Shown: one piece after another, positions 30,922 to 39,729 of the stretch | Layout: every line of letters begins with the position of its first letter | Numbering within the stretch: position 1 is the first letter of the stretch | Assembly (NCBI GenBank): GCA_951812895.1 | Contig: OX638333.1 | Location: forward strand, 4,444,001-4,508,000 | Direction of reading: 5' to 3' | From: an uncultured Roseovarius sp. | GTDB lineage: Bacteria; Pseudomonadota; Alphaproteobacteria; Rhodobacterales; Rhodobacteraceae | DNA length: 64,000 bases | Program-made: the position numbers and the translations under genes | Notes under the pieces: generated by a model | Database searches by the model: none | What the model saw: the letters and a program-made list of their open reading frames with translations, nothing else | Told to the model about the DNA's origin: nothing

Positions 30922-32379
30922 CTAAATTTGGTCTGAAATCCCGCTGGACATCATGTCAGCTTCGATAAATTCTTGATCCGCTTCGTGATCGTAGTCAGCG
31001 GATAGGACACTGCGCCGTTTGGCCTCCCGAATCGTTGCCCTATGGCTGATCACACCGTTGTTGTTCAAGGTCAGAACATGCTTGAAACTATCGTCATCAC
31101 TCCAACCCAGATCAAAATCAGTGTCGATGTTGACGGTCACCGCGTCGTCAGTCTGGAACCACATCGCTGTGAGCTCAAACGCGCGCTCCAATGCATCTTT
31201 GAGGTTCAGCGCCCACGCTTGAATCGCTGAATTCCCCTTTTGAGCCGCGACGGCTGTCGTTACGACCGTCAGGTTGCCTGACTGCGCCGTGAGCGGCTGC
31301 CTACCCAGCTCTCGCAACTCACGAGCGGTTTCTTTGATGTCATCGGCCAAGAACCTTAGCGATTCCGCGCCGGGTTCAATGAAGTCCCATGCGCCGTGAC
31401 TTCCGCTTTGACCGGGTGGAGCGTAAAGTACGCTGTGCGGCCCAACCGGCACTTTTTCAGGTTTGCCGCTGGTGTCGAGTGGTGGATCCACACCGTTGCC
31501 CGCCAGCATCGGGAACGCCGTCAGTTCCTTGATGTGTTTCAGCCCGCTTTCTTGTTGGTACAGCTCGATTTGCAGCTCAGCCGCATCCCTCATTGGGGGG
31601 TGCAACCGCCAAGAGTTTTCAATGCGTCGACCAGTCAGAAACGGAACTATCGGAATCACACCAATCGTAACTGGCAAAGGCCCTTCGACCAAAACCCAGC
31701 TATCTTTAGCCTTGGTTTCCGTCTTTCGGTTTTCGTAGACCGAATATGTAGCACCTGCATAACTTCCATCGGCCTGCAGCTCGCGGTCAAAGACACGCAC
31801 CCGGTCGGCGGTCTCTTCGGTAAAACCAGTACGGGATCTAGCTTTCTCTTGCAGCCGGACATGGACAAACTGCTCAACACCGTCAACCACATCGGTATAA
31901 GCTGCCAGTACCGTTTTTGCAGGATATCTTACCCAGAACGGTCGTGCGCCCAATTCGGCTTCCTGTGCCCGTGTGGCATCAATCGGAACGTCTTTGGTGT
32001 AATCCACCAATATCCAATCCACAGCCGCGTTGATGCCCGCAAAGAACACTTCGCTGGCGAAGACATGCAGATTGTTGCTACGACCATCCACATCATCGAC
32101 GAAATCGATCATGTCTTCTGATATGTCTTCGTCTTTGACGGTGACTTGCTTTGCAAAAGGCCGCTGCGCGAGATTTTCAGCGATATCACGGTAAACGTTA
32201 GTGAACTTAGCGTTTTTCCGACGGAAGTCGTAACGATCTTCGGGTTCGTCGGGAAATTGCGGCAAATATTCCTTTTTGGATCGCATAGTAACCGCGCCAC
32301 CAAGAATGCTTTCGATCATAGACCAAAACGCGCTCATTGCCAGATGGTCGGAAGATGGGGTGTTCGGTTGGTCGTCCAC
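30922..32379 (-). CDS. portal protein, DUF4055-type
   Basis: The 485-residue protein lies between the large terminase and the scaffold. Segments such as FTNVYRDIAENLAQRPFAKQ, PFWVRYPAKTVLAAYTDVVD and IVPFLTGRRIENSWRLHPPM match the DUF4055 family, which is found at the portal position in phages with P22-like coats. It would form the dodecameric DNA entry ring. The stop lies 3 bp before the next start. Confidence 0.82.
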   Translation of the reverse strand: MDDQPNTPSSDHLAMSAFWSMIESILGGAVTMRSKKEYLPQFPDEPEDRYDFRRKNAKFTNVYRDIAENLAQRPFAKQVTVKDEDISEDMIDFVDDVDGRSNNLHVFASEVFFAGINAAVDWILVDYTKDVPIDATRAQEAELGARPFWVRYPAKTVLAAYTDVVDGVEQFVHVRLQEKARSRTGFTEETADRVRVFDRELQADGSYAGATYSVYENRKTETKAKDSWVLVEGPLPVTIGVIPIVPFLTGRRIENSWRLHPPMRDAAELQIELYQQESGLKHIKELTAFPMLAGNGVDPPLDTSGKPEKVPVGPHSVLYAPPGQSGSHGAWDFIEPGAESLRFLADDIKETARELRELGRQPLTAQSGNLTVVTTAVAAQKGNSAIQAWALNLKDALERAFELTAMWFQTDDAVTVNIDTDFDLGWSDDDSFKHVLTLNNNGVISHRATIREAKRRSVLSADYDHEADQEFIEADMMSSGISDQI

Positions 32380-32382
32380 TCG

Positions 32383-33804
32383 TCACCCCTGCTTTCCGAA
32401 TATAGCGGTTCGGTTGCCCTGAAAAAGGGTGTTAAACGCCCGGCTCGCCGCATCTACCTGATCCATAAATTCTCCAAACGGGAATGCGCAGATTTCATCC
32501 AAGAACTCAGCATTCCAGTCACCTTTCAAGATATCCACGTTTCCGGCTTCGCATTGTGCGGCCAACGGTTCAGCGCGTGTTGCCTTGTCGCCGCTCTCCG
32601 GGGAGAAGCTGAACGAAAACCCGACCAGATCCTTTGCCATCGATGCGGCTTGGTCTTTACCTGCTTGGCCCGGGTCTTGCGGGTACGAGATAAACACGCT
32701 TTGCCCGTCTTCTGTCGCGGTGTTCTTCACCATCTTACGCGGCGTATTCACGCGTTCGCGACGGGCATCGGCTATTAGAATCCTGCCTTCTGGGGTCTGA
32801 CCAATCTTTACGCTTGCGGTGAATGGACTGTCAGCCTTGGTGCTGGCGGCGAAATCCCAACCGCGGACGAACCGCGTCCCGACCGGAACGGCGCCAACCG
32901 GATTGAACCAGTGACGCTTGAACATCCCTCCTTCGCGGGGAACGGGCCTTTGTTGGAACTGCCCCGCAACCGCAAAGCTGCCCATAACGCTCTTGTCGCG
33001 TGCAACAACCTCGGCTGAGAACCGATCCTCGAACAGCAACTCCCCATCGGTCTTACGTGGGTCGGTGAACCCTATCGATGTCGAGCACTGACGGTCGGCC
33101 TCAAACTCCATCGGCAAACAGAGATGCTCGTAGCCGAGATCACGAGCAAGGATGTACCCACTCACATCGTTTTCGTGCAGTCTCTGCATGATCACGATGA
33201 TCACGGACTTTTCGGGGTTGTTGAGGCGAGTGGGCAACGTTTCCGCAAACACCCGGTTGGCCGTGTCTCGTTCTGTTTCAGAGTAAGCTTTTTCCGGGGA
33301 TAGCGGATCATCCCAAACGACAAAATCACCGCGCTTCCCGGTCATTGATTTCACCGCACAGGATTGGCGAAAGCCCTGGTGCGTATTCTCAAACCCCGTC
33401 TTCTCGTTCTGATCGCTGGTCAGCTTGACCGGCCAGTGCCTTTGGTACCACTCGCTTTCGATCAGCAGCCTTGTTTTGCGGTTATCCCGGGTCGCAAGGG
33501 ATTGCTCGTATGAGGCCCCTATGAAGCGTGCACCGGGCCAACCGAACGGTCCCCATAACCAAGCCGGGAAGAAAACGCTGGTTGCCGTCGATTTTGACGT
33601 CCCCGGCGGGATATTGACCAACAGTCTTGGAATGTCACCCTTTGCTGTGGCTTCCAGATGCTCCGACAAGGCGTCCATGTGCCAACCGTGCACGTAGGGT
33701 TGTGGGTCGATCTGGGGCCATGCTCGCTTGATAAAACTCGAAAGCGACCGACTGCAGTACTCCTTTTCGATTGCGACTAAGTCAGTCGCTGTTATCTGCC
33801 GCAT
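32383..33804 (-). CDS. terminase large subunit
   Basis: In this 473-residue protein, residues 65-85 hold the ATPase P-loop variant LLVNIPPGTSKSTATSVFFP, and the Walker B region is VVWDDP. The C-terminal nuclease has VRGWDFAASTKADSPFTASV, where the Asp of GWDFA is the expected metal ligand. It cuts and translocates DNA into the prohead. It overlaps the small terminase by 23 bp. Confidence 0.9.
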   Translation of the reverse strand: MRQITATDLVAIEKEYCSRSLSSFIKRAWPQIDPQPYVHGWHMDALSEHLEATAKGDIPRLLVNIPPGTSKSTATSVFFPAWLWGPFGWPGARFIGASYEQSLATRDNRKTRLLIESEWYQRHWPVKLTSDQNEKTGFENTHQGFRQSCAVKSMTGKRGDFVVWDDPLSPEKAYSETERDTANRVFAETLPTRLNNPEKSVIIVIMQRLHENDVSGYILARDLGYEHLCLPMEFEADRQCSTSIGFTDPRKTDGELLFEDRFSAEVVARDKSVMGSFAVAGQFQQRPVPREGGMFKRHWFNPVGAVPVGTRFVRGWDFAASTKADSPFTASVKIGQTPEGRILIADARRERVNTPRKMVKNTATEDGQSVFISYPQDPGQAGKDQAASMAKDLVGFSFSFSPESGDKATRAEPLAAQCEAGNVDILKGDWNAEFLDEICAFPFGEFMDQVDAASRAFNTLFQGNRTAIFGKQG

Positions 33805-34285
33805 TCAAAAGCTCTGCCATCGCGGATTCAGATAGCTTTGAAACGTCGATTGCTGGTTTGGGCGTCATGGTGCCGTCACTCGAACTGTGGTCTTTCTTGT
33901 CAGCCAATCCTAAATCCCGTGCAATTATGCTGGCATTTAACAAATCAGCAGAAGCACCTTCGAATTTCTGCTGCCTGATAATTTGTTCCATTCGCAAGCA
34001 GACTTCCGAAAAATTATCACGCTTTCGATAGTCGTCCCAAGTTGAAACACCAATATCCAAGAAATTACACAGACCATCTATGGTCATTGCTCGCATCTTG
34101 GAGACACTTACGGACTTCGCATCACCTTGGAATTTTACGAGCTCTGATTCCTGAAGCGGGTTGTCATCAACCCAATGAAAATACTCCAGGCAAGCACTCT
34201 CCACTTCTTCAGGGACGCTGAAGATCGGGTTGCGCCCGTGTGAACTTCGAGCCTCCCAAAATCTATTCCCCATAGGAGCTGTCAT
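33782..34285 (-). CDS. terminase small subunit
   Basis: The 167-residue protein includes FSVPEEVESACLEYFHWVDD, AMTIDGLCNFLDIGVSTWDD and a helical C-terminus (FEGASADLLNASIIARDLGL). This is the arrangement of the P22 gp3-like DNA-packaging proteins that select the packaging site. It is the first gene of the late minus-strand operon; a late promoter and packaging site may lie upstream in 34286-35079. Confidence 0.85.
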   Translation of the reverse strand: MTAPMGNRFWEARSSHGRNPIFSVPEEVESACLEYFHWVDDNPLQESELVKFQGDAKSVSVSKMRAMTIDGLCNFLDIGVSTWDDYRKRDNFSEVCLRMEQIIRQQKFEGASADLLNASIIARDLGLADKKDHSSSDGTMTPKPAIDVSKLSESAMAELLNAADNSD

Positions 34286-34324
34286 ATGTGTTCACCCCGC
34301 CATTAGCGGTCAGTGCCCCTTGGT

Positions 34325-34558
34325 TTAAGTTTTCAGATCAGTTGCGATTGAAGTCATCAGTTGTGGATTGTCTTTGATGACCTGCGAAAAGCTGTTTGCA
34401 AGAGCTTCCACTATGCGTTCTTCATTGTCCTCATCGGACAGAACCATCTCTTTCCACATTGCGTACAGAAGCTCATGGATCAGCGTGTTTGCGCGCTTCG
34501 GCCCCGGTAGATCACCATCAACAAAAATCGTTGCGGTAACGTTTATTGCTCTCAGTTT
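34325..34558 (-). pseudogene. C-terminal fragment of a zinc-peptidase-like phage protein, start lost
   Basis: The minus frame after an amber codon at 34559-34561 reads ATIFVDGDLPGPKRANTLIH then ELLYAMWKEMVLSDEDNEER and IVEALANSFSQVIKDNPQLM. This is the core of a known small phage family with an HELLHA-type metal motif. No start codon is available in the 77 codons. The same frame upstream of the amber codon stays open to 34756 (MHKGWPFTAKELARTLCAMP) but does not resemble the family. A degraded gene is the simplest reading. Confidence 0.5.
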
Positions 34559-35079
34559 CTACGCTATCCCAATAACGGACGCAGTAATTCCTGTAGCCAA
34601 TGCGAATTGTGTGAGCGATGCACCTACAACTCCGTTAGGAGGACGACATAACCGCGATGCATTGCAGTAGTGACGCCATAGACCGGCTCTGTGGTCCGGC
34701 ATTGCACAAAGGGTCCTTGCGAGTTCTTTCGCTGTAAAAGGCCAACCCTTGTGCATCTGGCAACAGAGGGGAAGGCCGGGTTGTTAGAACGCGTACCCGT
34801 CATTTTTGGGTCCAGGCCCCTCGGGTTGGGGGATGCACATCTTTCCCAGACTGCCGCGCTCAGAAGGTGTGTCCCTAAAGCTATCCCGAAGAGTTAAAGC
34901 CACTCCAAGGGAAAGCCGACGTTTAAGTCAGAGGTTCGCTGTTACCGACACACCATCAAAACACGTTAGCCGCCGTATCCTTCTTTCACGCTACCCCCTG
35001 AATCAAAAAACCCAGCCTTTCGACTGAGCCTTATACATCACTGCGTTTCGCAGAATACTAATCTTGCATTCTGAGTTTG
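34559..35079. other. poorly coding region upstream of the terminase operon
   Basis: About 520 bp with no convincing gene apart from a 65-codon frame (34559-34756, minus) that lacks a ribosome binding site. Regions like this next to the terminase often hold the packaging (cos/pac) site and late promoter, but no specific site could be identified. Confidence 0.4.
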
Positions 35080-35733
35080 TCAACATGCAGATGCATCCAA
35101 AAGACCAGCGACCGCAAGCAATGCCTCTCGGCCTTTGTGCGAGGGCTTGGGTTTCAATGTCTGACCGCAGTTTGAGCATTCTTTGCCGGTTGATATCCAA
35201 AGCTCTGCCTTATCAAGTCTGGCATGGTGGATCAATGAAACCTTGCGTGCGTCCAATTTCCCCATGAAGCCCTGCCAGCGCATCCAGTTGTTGGCCGCGT
35301 CACGTGCCTTGTCTTCCTCTGTTCGCAAATCAGATGCATATGCATTCATAATTTCCTGATATTCTTGGGTGTGCATGATGTTCATGCAGGCTGGCTCTGA
35401 TTTGATACCCAAGTAATGGCGCTGATACATGCCGTAGGCGATTGAGAGGTTAAGCAGTGTTTGCCAGAGACGATCAATCTTTTCGCGCCCTCCGGGTTCT
35501 TCCCCCAAGACATGCTCCATGACCATTCCGATTTGGCAGCACATATGCGGCGCTCTGAGGCGCTTTCGGTTGGTTAGGCTATCCTCTACCCCGAATATGC
35601 GGCAACGGGCGCTGAGGCCGTTTTTCTGCGGGTCTTTCATGCCCTTTCGGCGTGATCGGGCCTGCCCGTTGGGCTGACGCTTGGGGATATCCTCCAAAAT
35701 CGGCAGTTTTTTCTTTCTGTCGCCCTTACCCAT
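35080..35733 (-). CDS. hypothetical early/middle phage protein
   Basis: The 217-residue protein has a very basic N-terminus (MGKGDRKKKLPILEDIPKRQ), a helical middle (EKIDRLWQTLLNLSIAYGMY) and a C-terminal CSNCGQ zinc-like motif. It overlaps the 66-residue coiled protein gene. Nucleic-acid binding is plausible from charge; no family recognised. Confidence 0.6.
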   Translation of the reverse strand: MGKGDRKKKLPILEDIPKRQPNGQARSRRKGMKDPQKNGLSARCRIFGVEDSLTNRKRLRAPHMCCQIGMVMEHVLGEEPGGREKIDRLWQTLLNLSIAYGMYQRHYLGIKSEPACMNIMHTQEYQEIMNAYASDLRTEEDKARDAANNWMRWQGFMGKLDARKVSLIHHARLDKAELWISTGKECSNCGQTLKPKPSHKGREALLAVAGLLDASAC

Positions 35734-35926
35734 CTTTGAACACCTGTTCTGCTAGGGATACGTTCTTGCGCTTTAGCTGTGCTTGAAGTTTACCTATGTG
35801 GCACTGAGCGCTGGTGTGCATGCGTATCAGATCCCCGTTCTGCTTTTTCAGCCTGAGATTTTCAGCCACCAGCTCTGCGTTTTTCTTTTGCAAGCGCAGA
35901 AGGGTCATTTCTTCTTGGTCAGTCAC
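35726..35926 (-). CDS. small coiled-coil protein
   Basis: Nearly all of the 66 residues form heptads (TLLRLQKKNAELVAENLRLK, IGKLQAQLKRKNVSLAEQVF). It overlaps both neighbours by a few bases (ATGA-type). A dimerising accessory role is inferred. Confidence 0.58.
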   Translation of the reverse strand: MTDQEEMTLLRLQKKNAELVAENLRLKKQNGDLIRMHTSAQCHIGKLQAQLKRKNVSLAEQVFKDG

Positions 35927-36105
35927 CCCACCTCCCCCTTTATCGGAATTGTCCGGTCCGGTCTGTTCGCCGGGTTCTTGTTTGTCCGCCGTTCATAGGC
36001 TTCCCGGAGGGCGTGATTGATAGAAGCTGCGGGGTATCCCTCTGCGTCCATTTTTGAGACTACCCGGTTGATCTCGTCTCTTGCCTGCTTTGCGAAGTTC
36101 ATCAT
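35923..36105 (-). CDS. 60-residue basic protein
   Basis: The product MMNFAKQARDEINRVVSKMD continues with REAYERRTNKNPANRPDRTI. The ATG overlaps the upstream TGA. Short helical and basic; function unknown. Confidence 0.55.
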   Translation of the reverse strand: MMNFAKQARDEINRVVSKMDAEGYPAASINHALREAYERRTNKNPANRPDRTIPIKGEVG

Positions 36106-36302
36106 GTGAGTCCTCCACCACCTGTTATTTTGGCCGTTACTTCGATGTGATCCTGATCACAGTTTGTTAGTTTGAAATCGAAAATGAATGACCATTCCTC
36201 ATGACCTATCGGGTCAGGTGCATCTTCCGCCGAAAGTGAGTGATCACCTTCTGGGAAGGTTGGCTTTTTACTTGGCTGAGAAGCTGCTTCATCGCCATTC
36301 AT
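36102..36302 (-). CDS. 66-residue acidic protein
   Basis: Residues (EEWSFIFDFKLTNCDQDHIE, VTAKITGGGGLT) suggest a small beta domain after a disordered N-terminus. It is coupled to the next gene by an ATGA overlap. Function unknown. Confidence 0.55.
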   Translation of the reverse strand: MNGDEAASQPSKKPTFPEGDHSLSAEDAPDPIGHEEWSFIFDFKLTNCDQDHIEVTAKITGGGGLT

Positions 36303-36342
36303 CGGCCGGCGCGCTGTTGTTCTAAAATCGGCCCAAGGTCCA

Positions 36343-36585
36343 TCACCTTACCTCCGTCCAAATTGGGGGCTGCATGCCTGCTTTGCTCCAGCCTGTTTTT
36401 GTGAGCGTGTATTGCGGAGCATCTGGTCTGTTGGTCGGCTCCCTCAAAACAAGCCCCTGCTCTACCGCGTCCAGAAGTCTTTCCCTTGTGACCTCCCGCG
36501 TCATTTTCGCCCGGATCATAATCGCCTGTAGCGTTGTCTCTGCGCTGCTGTGCTGGGCTTTAGCTATGTGTGTGAGGATGGTCAT
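36343..36585 (-). CDS. winged-helix-like small protein
   Basis: In this 80-residue protein, AETTLQAIMIRAKMTREVTR, ERLLDAVEQGLVLREPTNRP and QYTLTKTGWSKAG follow the helix-helix-wing pattern of small regulators. It overlaps the start of the replication protein gene region by 4 bp. A DNA-binding accessory to replication is possible. Confidence 0.58.
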   Translation of the reverse strand: MTILTHIAKAQHSSAETTLQAIMIRAKMTREVTRERLLDAVEQGLVLREPTNRPDAPQYTLTKTGWSKAGMQPPIWTEVR

Positions 36586-37319
36586 TTTCCGGCCAACTTT
36601 CTAAATCTCGCAACGTTTGAATCCTCAGAACCGCCAGAGAATTCGTCCTTCCACCTCTCCCCGTTGAGGTAGCTTGACGGATGAATATCGTTCGCCCCCG
36701 GGTTAGAGGCACGCCATTGCCTTCCCCAACCTACGACACCGTCAATAGCTGCACGCTTGTTTTGCTGAGAAAGCCTGCGAAACGCCTGCTCCGCTTTCTT
36801 CTTTCCCTGCTTTCTCAAAGGCCAGATTTCCCAAAATTCAGGGAAGGTTGGATCATCCAAAGGGTGATCTTTATTTCTTATCTGGCTTCTAGCCTCTGGC
36901 TTCTGGGGTTTATCCTGTGCCTTATGTGGGGGGTTATCCAACGTTGATTTTTCTGTTTCTTTTCTGAGCTTTGGATTGCCACCCTTACGGCCATTATTGC
37001 GCGCCGTTGCCGCCTTTTTGATCATACGGGTCATTTTCCGCGAGTAGATCACGCCAGAGCGGGTCCGGGAGAATACGCCCGCCATATCCAGTTCACCAAG
37101 CATTGCTGTGATCTGGCTGGGGGGCGCTCCTACCAAGACGCCGATTTGCGCGTCAGTCGGGGAATGGCCGTTGACTAAAAGATGGCCGTAAGGGTGGGCT
37201 TCATGCATTACACACAGCATTTCGACCCAAAGGCCGCGTGCTGCGAGGCTGCACATTCTAAGGGCGGGATCAGACCGCCAATCTGTTGGGTAAAACTTAA
37301 ACCAAGGGTCAGCCATCAA
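36582..37319 (-). CDS. DUF1376-like replication initiator / helicase loader candidate
   Basis: The N-terminal domain of this 245-residue protein (DPWFKFYPTDWRSDPALRMC, SLAARGLWVEMLCVMHEAHP) matches the DUF1376-type winged domain of phage replication proteins. The C-terminal part (FPEFWEIWPLRKQGKKKAEQ, DIHPSSYLNGERWKDE) is the usual second domain that meets helicase. It overlaps the DnaB-like gene by 4 bp, which supports a joint role in origin firing. Confidence 0.75.
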   Translation of the reverse strand: MMADPWFKFYPTDWRSDPALRMCSLAARGLWVEMLCVMHEAHPYGHLLVNGHSPTDAQIGVLVGAPPSQITAMLGELDMAGVFSRTRSGVIYSRKMTRMIKKAATARNNGRKGGNPKLRKETEKSTLDNPPHKAQDKPQKPEARSQIRNKDHPLDDPTFPEFWEIWPLRKQGKKKAEQAFRRLSQQNKRAAIDGVVGWGRQWRASNPGANDIHPSSYLNGERWKDEFSGGSEDSNVARFRKLAGK

Positions 37320-38719
37320 TACCCCTCCCAGATCAAGTTCAGGGCTGGGTTGAACCGCACGTGCGCGGTCCCGATGGCTCCCTGTCTTTGCTTGGCGACG
37401 ATCAGCTCAAGCTTGTTGCGCTGTGCTGACATGGCGTCACGCCAAGCCTGATGGGCCTCGCAATCACCAACGTCAGGTTCTTCGCGTTCCAGATAGTATT
37501 GCTCTCTGAAACAGAAGATCACCCCATCTGCGTCTTGCTCTAGCTGACCTGACTCCCGAAGGTCCGAAAGCATCGGCCTTTTATCCTCGCGCTGCTCAAC
37601 TGCTCTGGAAAGTTGGGAGAGTGGAATCACAGGGCACTCCAAACTCATAGCCATGGACTTCAAAGCAATGCTTACGTCTGTGATCTGCTCAACGCGGCTT
37701 CTCGCCTTTGACTTTAGAAGTTGGGCATAATCCACAATGACCAAGGGTAGTTTTTCGGCTTTAGAGCGGCGTAATACTTGCTTGACGCCAACCTGCAATA
37801 AATCTGTGTCTTGGAATTCTCTGGGCAGGAAGGTGATAGGCAGGTTCGCAACCTCAATGGCCGCCCGCTTGAGCGCTTCACCCTGTTTTTCTGTGAAATC
37901 TCCGCGTCTCAGGTTGGTGTAGTTTGTTGCGGCATGCTCTCTTGAGGTGCCTTCTGATAGAGCGCGCATCGCCATGGCCTGAGGCGTCATTTCTAGGCTA
38001 ACGATGATTACCGGGTGCCCTGCCCTTGCGGCGTTCAATCCCATGCTAAGGGCCACAGCCGTTTTGCCCATGCTTGGCCTGCCGCCGATCAACCACATTT
38101 CGCCGGGAGAAAACCCCGGCACAAACTTATCCAGTGCACCAATTCCCGAGTAAACCGCACGGCGTTCCTCGCCACTGTAAGCGGCATAGATTTCCTGCAT
38201 CGCATCCGTGACGGCCTTGGTCATGGAAACCGGCTTGGCGCGTGTTTCTGTGGGTTCTAACGCTTGAAGGCAAACCTCCATTTGCGCGGCTACGTCGGAG
38301 GCAGTCATTTCACCCCCGGAAAGCCCTTGCTGTGCATTTCGCATAATCTCGATGACGCGGCGCTTTGACTTCGCCTCTGCGATTACCCCGGCATAATCCT
38401 TGATGAGGCTTGGTGTTATTGATGCCCCCGCAAGTGTAACCAAATACCCCTTACCGCCAAGGCTGGACAGCGCTGCTGACAAGTCAGGCGTGAGCATAGC
38501 CGCGACCGTTATGGGTGTTACGGTTTTGTCGTTGACCTCAAGATTTCGGCAAATACTGTAGATCCCGGCGTGTACCGGATCATAGAATATATCCTTACCC
38601 CCAACTGCCTGCACCTCTGCTGTTGATTGACCAAGAAGCAACGCGCCCAAAAGCTGCTGCTCCGCCTCAACAGAATGCGGCTCATGCGCTTCCTGATTTA
38701 TGGAGGCGATTTGATTCAA
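37316..38719 (-). CDS. DnaB-like replicative helicase
   Basis: In this 467-residue protein, the N-terminal domain (HSVEAEQQLLGALLLGQSTA) is followed by a RecA-like ATPase with Walker A GGRPSMGKTAVALSMGLNAA, LEMTPQAMAMRAL and Walker B LPLVIVDYAQLLKSK. An arginine-finger region lies near QREDKRPMLSDLRESGQLEQ. It unwinds DNA at the phage replication fork as a hexamer. It is encoded with the probable loader next to it. Confidence 0.9.
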   Translation of the reverse strand: MNQIASINQEAHEPHSVEAEQQLLGALLLGQSTAEVQAVGGKDIFYDPVHAGIYSICRNLEVNDKTVTPITVAAMLTPDLSAALSSLGGKGYLVTLAGASITPSLIKDYAGVIAEAKSKRRVIEIMRNAQQGLSGGEMTASDVAAQMEVCLQALEPTETRAKPVSMTKAVTDAMQEIYAAYSGEERRAVYSGIGALDKFVPGFSPGEMWLIGGRPSMGKTAVALSMGLNAARAGHPVIIVSLEMTPQAMAMRALSEGTSREHAATNYTNLRRGDFTEKQGEALKRAAIEVANLPITFLPREFQDTDLLQVGVKQVLRRSKAEKLPLVIVDYAQLLKSKARSRVEQITDVSIALKSMAMSLECPVIPLSQLSRAVEQREDKRPMLSDLRESGQLEQDADGVIFCFREQYYLEREEPDVGDCEAHQAWRDAMSAQRNKLELIVAKQRQGAIGTAHVRFNPALNLIWEGY

Positions 38720-39150
38720 GTCACCACTCCCCGCACCATTTTCTCGGCAAGCGATCCTATGGGTTGCCAGTTATCGACTTCCTCTTGCCCCCTGACATGG
38801 ACCAGAACGCCACCGCCTTTGATTTTTTCTTTGAATTCTTCCGGCCAAATGACCTTAAACTGGTGGTCATCGGTGCCCATTGAATCGGCCAAACCGTCGA
38901 TACCCGCTTTCATTGTCTCGGGCATGTTGTGCAGATCGCGGTGACGGTAGCATGGCGGGTAGAATTCGAATGTCAGAACCGCCTTGGGATCTTTATCTTT
39001 GTGCAGGCCGTGTTCAAGCCCCTTGTCGCGCGCAAGAGTGCGGTATGCCTTGATTTGGGGTTGGTATCGGCTCCAATGCTTACTGCGCTTGAAATTGGGC
39101 GTCAGCTCCTTTGGTGGCCACGGTAGGCGTATGAGATATTCACGCTGCAT
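38716..39150 (-). CDS. RusA-like Holliday-junction resolvase
   Basis: The ATG at 39150 (MQREYLIRLPWPPKELTPNF) is used. The 144-residue product has the RusA opening (LPWPPKELTPN...HW), RTLARDKGLEHG, and aspartates in HRDLHNMPETMKAGIDGLAD and MGTDDHQFKVIW that match the catalytic acidic residues. It resolves recombination or replication junctions. It overlaps the helicase start by 4 bp. Confidence 0.85.
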   Translation of the reverse strand: MQREYLIRLPWPPKELTPNFKRSKHWSRYQPQIKAYRTLARDKGLEHGLHKDKDPKAVLTFEFYPPCYRHRDLHNMPETMKAGIDGLADSMGTDDHQFKVIWPEEFKEKIKGGGVLVHVRGQEEVDNWQPIGSLAEKMVRGVVT

Positions 39151-39211
39151 GCTTGAGCCTCCCAACGAATTCTGTAGGGGCTTCCCGGCTCTGATCGAAC
39201 AGATACATCAT
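39140..39211 (-). pseudogene. orphaned C-terminal coding remnant of the methylase gene
   Basis: Right after the HNH gene the minus strand encodes MMYLFDQSREAPTEFVGRLK HAA-stop. This resembles the C-terminus of the methylase gene at 39726-40268 (HLFDQGREGPTEFIGRQT-stop). It looks like the original 3' end of that gene, left behind when the HNH cassette arrived with its own version of the same end. Confidence 0.6.
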
Positions 39212-39729
39212 GCCCAACTCCGCCCAGTGGAAATTGCACTGACGGTGCTACGGGCTATGCCAAAATGTGACGCGATATCCCGCTGACGCACACCAAGGCG
39301 GAGAAGGTCTTTAATATGAGAAACGCTTGCATTAGTTAGCCGCGCTCCAGGGTGCTGCGCATGACGGCGGCAGGTGCCGTGCTTTATTTTGTCCTGCTGA
39401 TTTTCCTTTGGTGTTGCATATCTTAGATTTTCCAACCGGTTGTTGTTGGGGTTGCCATCACTATGCGCGACCTCCTTACCAACCGGCCTTTTCCCAATGA
39501 ACCCCAAGGCAACCAGTGAGTGAATGTAGAGAAGCTTTACTTTGCCGCAATCCATTCGAACGGGAACCTTGTGATGTCCGTATTGGTTTGTGGTCCAGCG
39601 AAGGAGTTTGCCTGAATATCGTCGGCATTGACCATTCGAGGTTTGGATTGTCCTATCAAGACTTCGAACTCGACCGTCATTTGAAACTTCATAATTTTTT
39701 GCGCCAGATATCGGCCTCCATTCGGTCAT
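39208..39729 (-). CDS. NUMOD4/HNH free-standing homing endonuclease
   Basis: In this 173-residue protein, residues 3-35 (EWRPISGAKNYEVSNDGRVR SLDR) are a NUMOD4 motif. The HNH core follows (LLYIHSLVALGFIGKRPVGK, VAHSDGNPNNNRLENLRYAT). The C-terminal part (GARLTNASVSHIKDLLRLGV, RQRDIASHFGIARSTVSAI) is a DNA-binding HTH. Such enzymes nick or cut phage DNA to spread themselves. The start overlaps the methylase stop. Confidence 0.85.
   Translation of the reverse strand: MTEWRPISGAKNYEVSNDGRVRSLDRTIQTSNGQCRRYSGKLLRWTTNQYGHHKVPVRMDCGKVKLLYIHSLVALGFIGKRPVGKEVAHSDGNPNNNRLENLRYATPKENQQDKIKHGTCRRHAQHPGARLTNASVSHIKDLLRLGVRQRDIASHFGIARSTVSAISTGRSWA

Noticed and set aside
36299-36345. 14-codon frame between two small genes (MDLGPILEQQRAGR)
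   Set aside because: Overlapping start and stop fit coupling, but it is too short to support as a gene.
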